NCBI GenBank assembly: GCA_963205525.1
Contig: CAUJJP010000081.1
Span: forward strand, 1 to 14,732
Source: Pseudomonadota bacterium
GTDB lineage: Bacteria; Pseudomonadota; Gammaproteobacteria; Burkholderiales; Burkholderiaceae
Direction: 5' to 3'
DNA: 14,732 bases
The position numbers were made by a program, and so were the translations under genes. Under the pieces are notes generated by a model. That model made no database searches. It had not been told where the DNA came from and worked only from the letters and a program-made list of their open reading frames with translations. Position 1 is the stretch's first letter. Every line of letters begins with the position of its first letter. Shown here piece after piece: positions 14,668-14,732 of the stretch.

Positions 14668-14732
14668 ATGCGGCTGACGACGATGACCGACTATGCGCTG
14701 CGGCTGCTGATGTACGTCGGCCAGCGCACCGA
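14668..14732 (+). CDS. nsrR: Start of Rrf2-family regulator, probably NsrR (cut by window end)
   Basis: Only the first 21 codons are present. They begin MRLTTMTDYALRLLMYVGQR, matching the N-terminal helix of NsrR (MQLTSFTDYGLRALIYMA in Escherichia coli) better than IscR, which has SKGRYAV at this place. NsrR is an Fe-S cluster repressor that releases DNA on binding NO. The operator match at 14214-14236 and the nnrS gene beside it support this call. The three cluster cysteines lie beyond the window. The start has only a weak AGGCGG ribosome site. Confidence 0.75.
   Translation, partial: MRLTTMTDYALRLLMYVGQRT

Overview
The window is a very GC-rich stretch (third codon positions almost all G or C) that looks like chromosomal DNA of a betaproteobacterium, most likely a respiratory, denitrification-capable lineage of the Rhodocyclales/Burkholderiales kind. 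The reasons are a class II (B12) ribonucleotide reductase with its small companion gene, a SirB2-type membrane protein, a DGC zinc-binding protein, a phenylpyruvate/indolepyruvate decarboxylase, and above all an NnrS / DUF2249 / FdxA / NsrR nitric-oxide cluster. The organism is inferred from gene content only. No mobile element, CRISPR, tRNA or rRNA was seen.

Layout. (a) 2-1003 (+): a ZnuA-like periplasmic metal-binding protein with a Tat-like signal and a His-rich loop. (b) 943-1230 (-): a candidate small gene with repeats, antisense to the end of (a). (c) 1231-1453: spacer with 13-bp direct repeats, then 1454-4330 (+): a large MalT/LAL-type LuxR regulator. (d) 4477-5190 (+): a hemerythrin-like (HHE) protein. 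(e) 5263-5360: three hairpins between convergent genes. (f) 5374-8277 (-): class II ribonucleotide reductase NrdJ. (g) 8278-8725: a 448-bp divergent spacer, then 8726-9124 (+), a DGC-domain protein, and 9238-9630 (+), the small protein usually labelled ribonucleotide reductase subunit alpha. (h) 9640-10068 (-): SirB2-like membrane protein, preceded by two dyad symmetries. (i) 10284-11936 (-): ThDP-dependent 2-oxo-acid decarboxylase. (j) 11983-12907 (-): DUF454 membrane protein and two tandem DUF2249 proteins. (k) 13006-14196 (-): NnrS. (l) 14276-14623 (+): seven-iron ferredoxin FdxA, and 14668 to the window end (+): the start of an Rrf2-family gene resembling nsrR.

The most coherent system is the right-hand 2.7 kb. 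A 23-bp imperfect palindrome at 14214-14236 matches the NsrR operator consensus well. It lies in the only AT-rich spot there, between divergent nnrS and fdxA-nsrR. A second site at 12973-12986 has FNR/Dnr-family form and sits at class II spacing from a -10-like hexamer in front of the DUF2249 pair. The inferred picture is a nitric-oxide response locus in which the sensor NsrR controls nnrS and its own operon with fdxA, while an FNR/Dnr-type regulator adds low-oxygen or NO activation of the DUF2249 genes. The HHE protein in (d) is in a family with links to O2/NO/iron handling, but it is far from this cluster and has no such operator.
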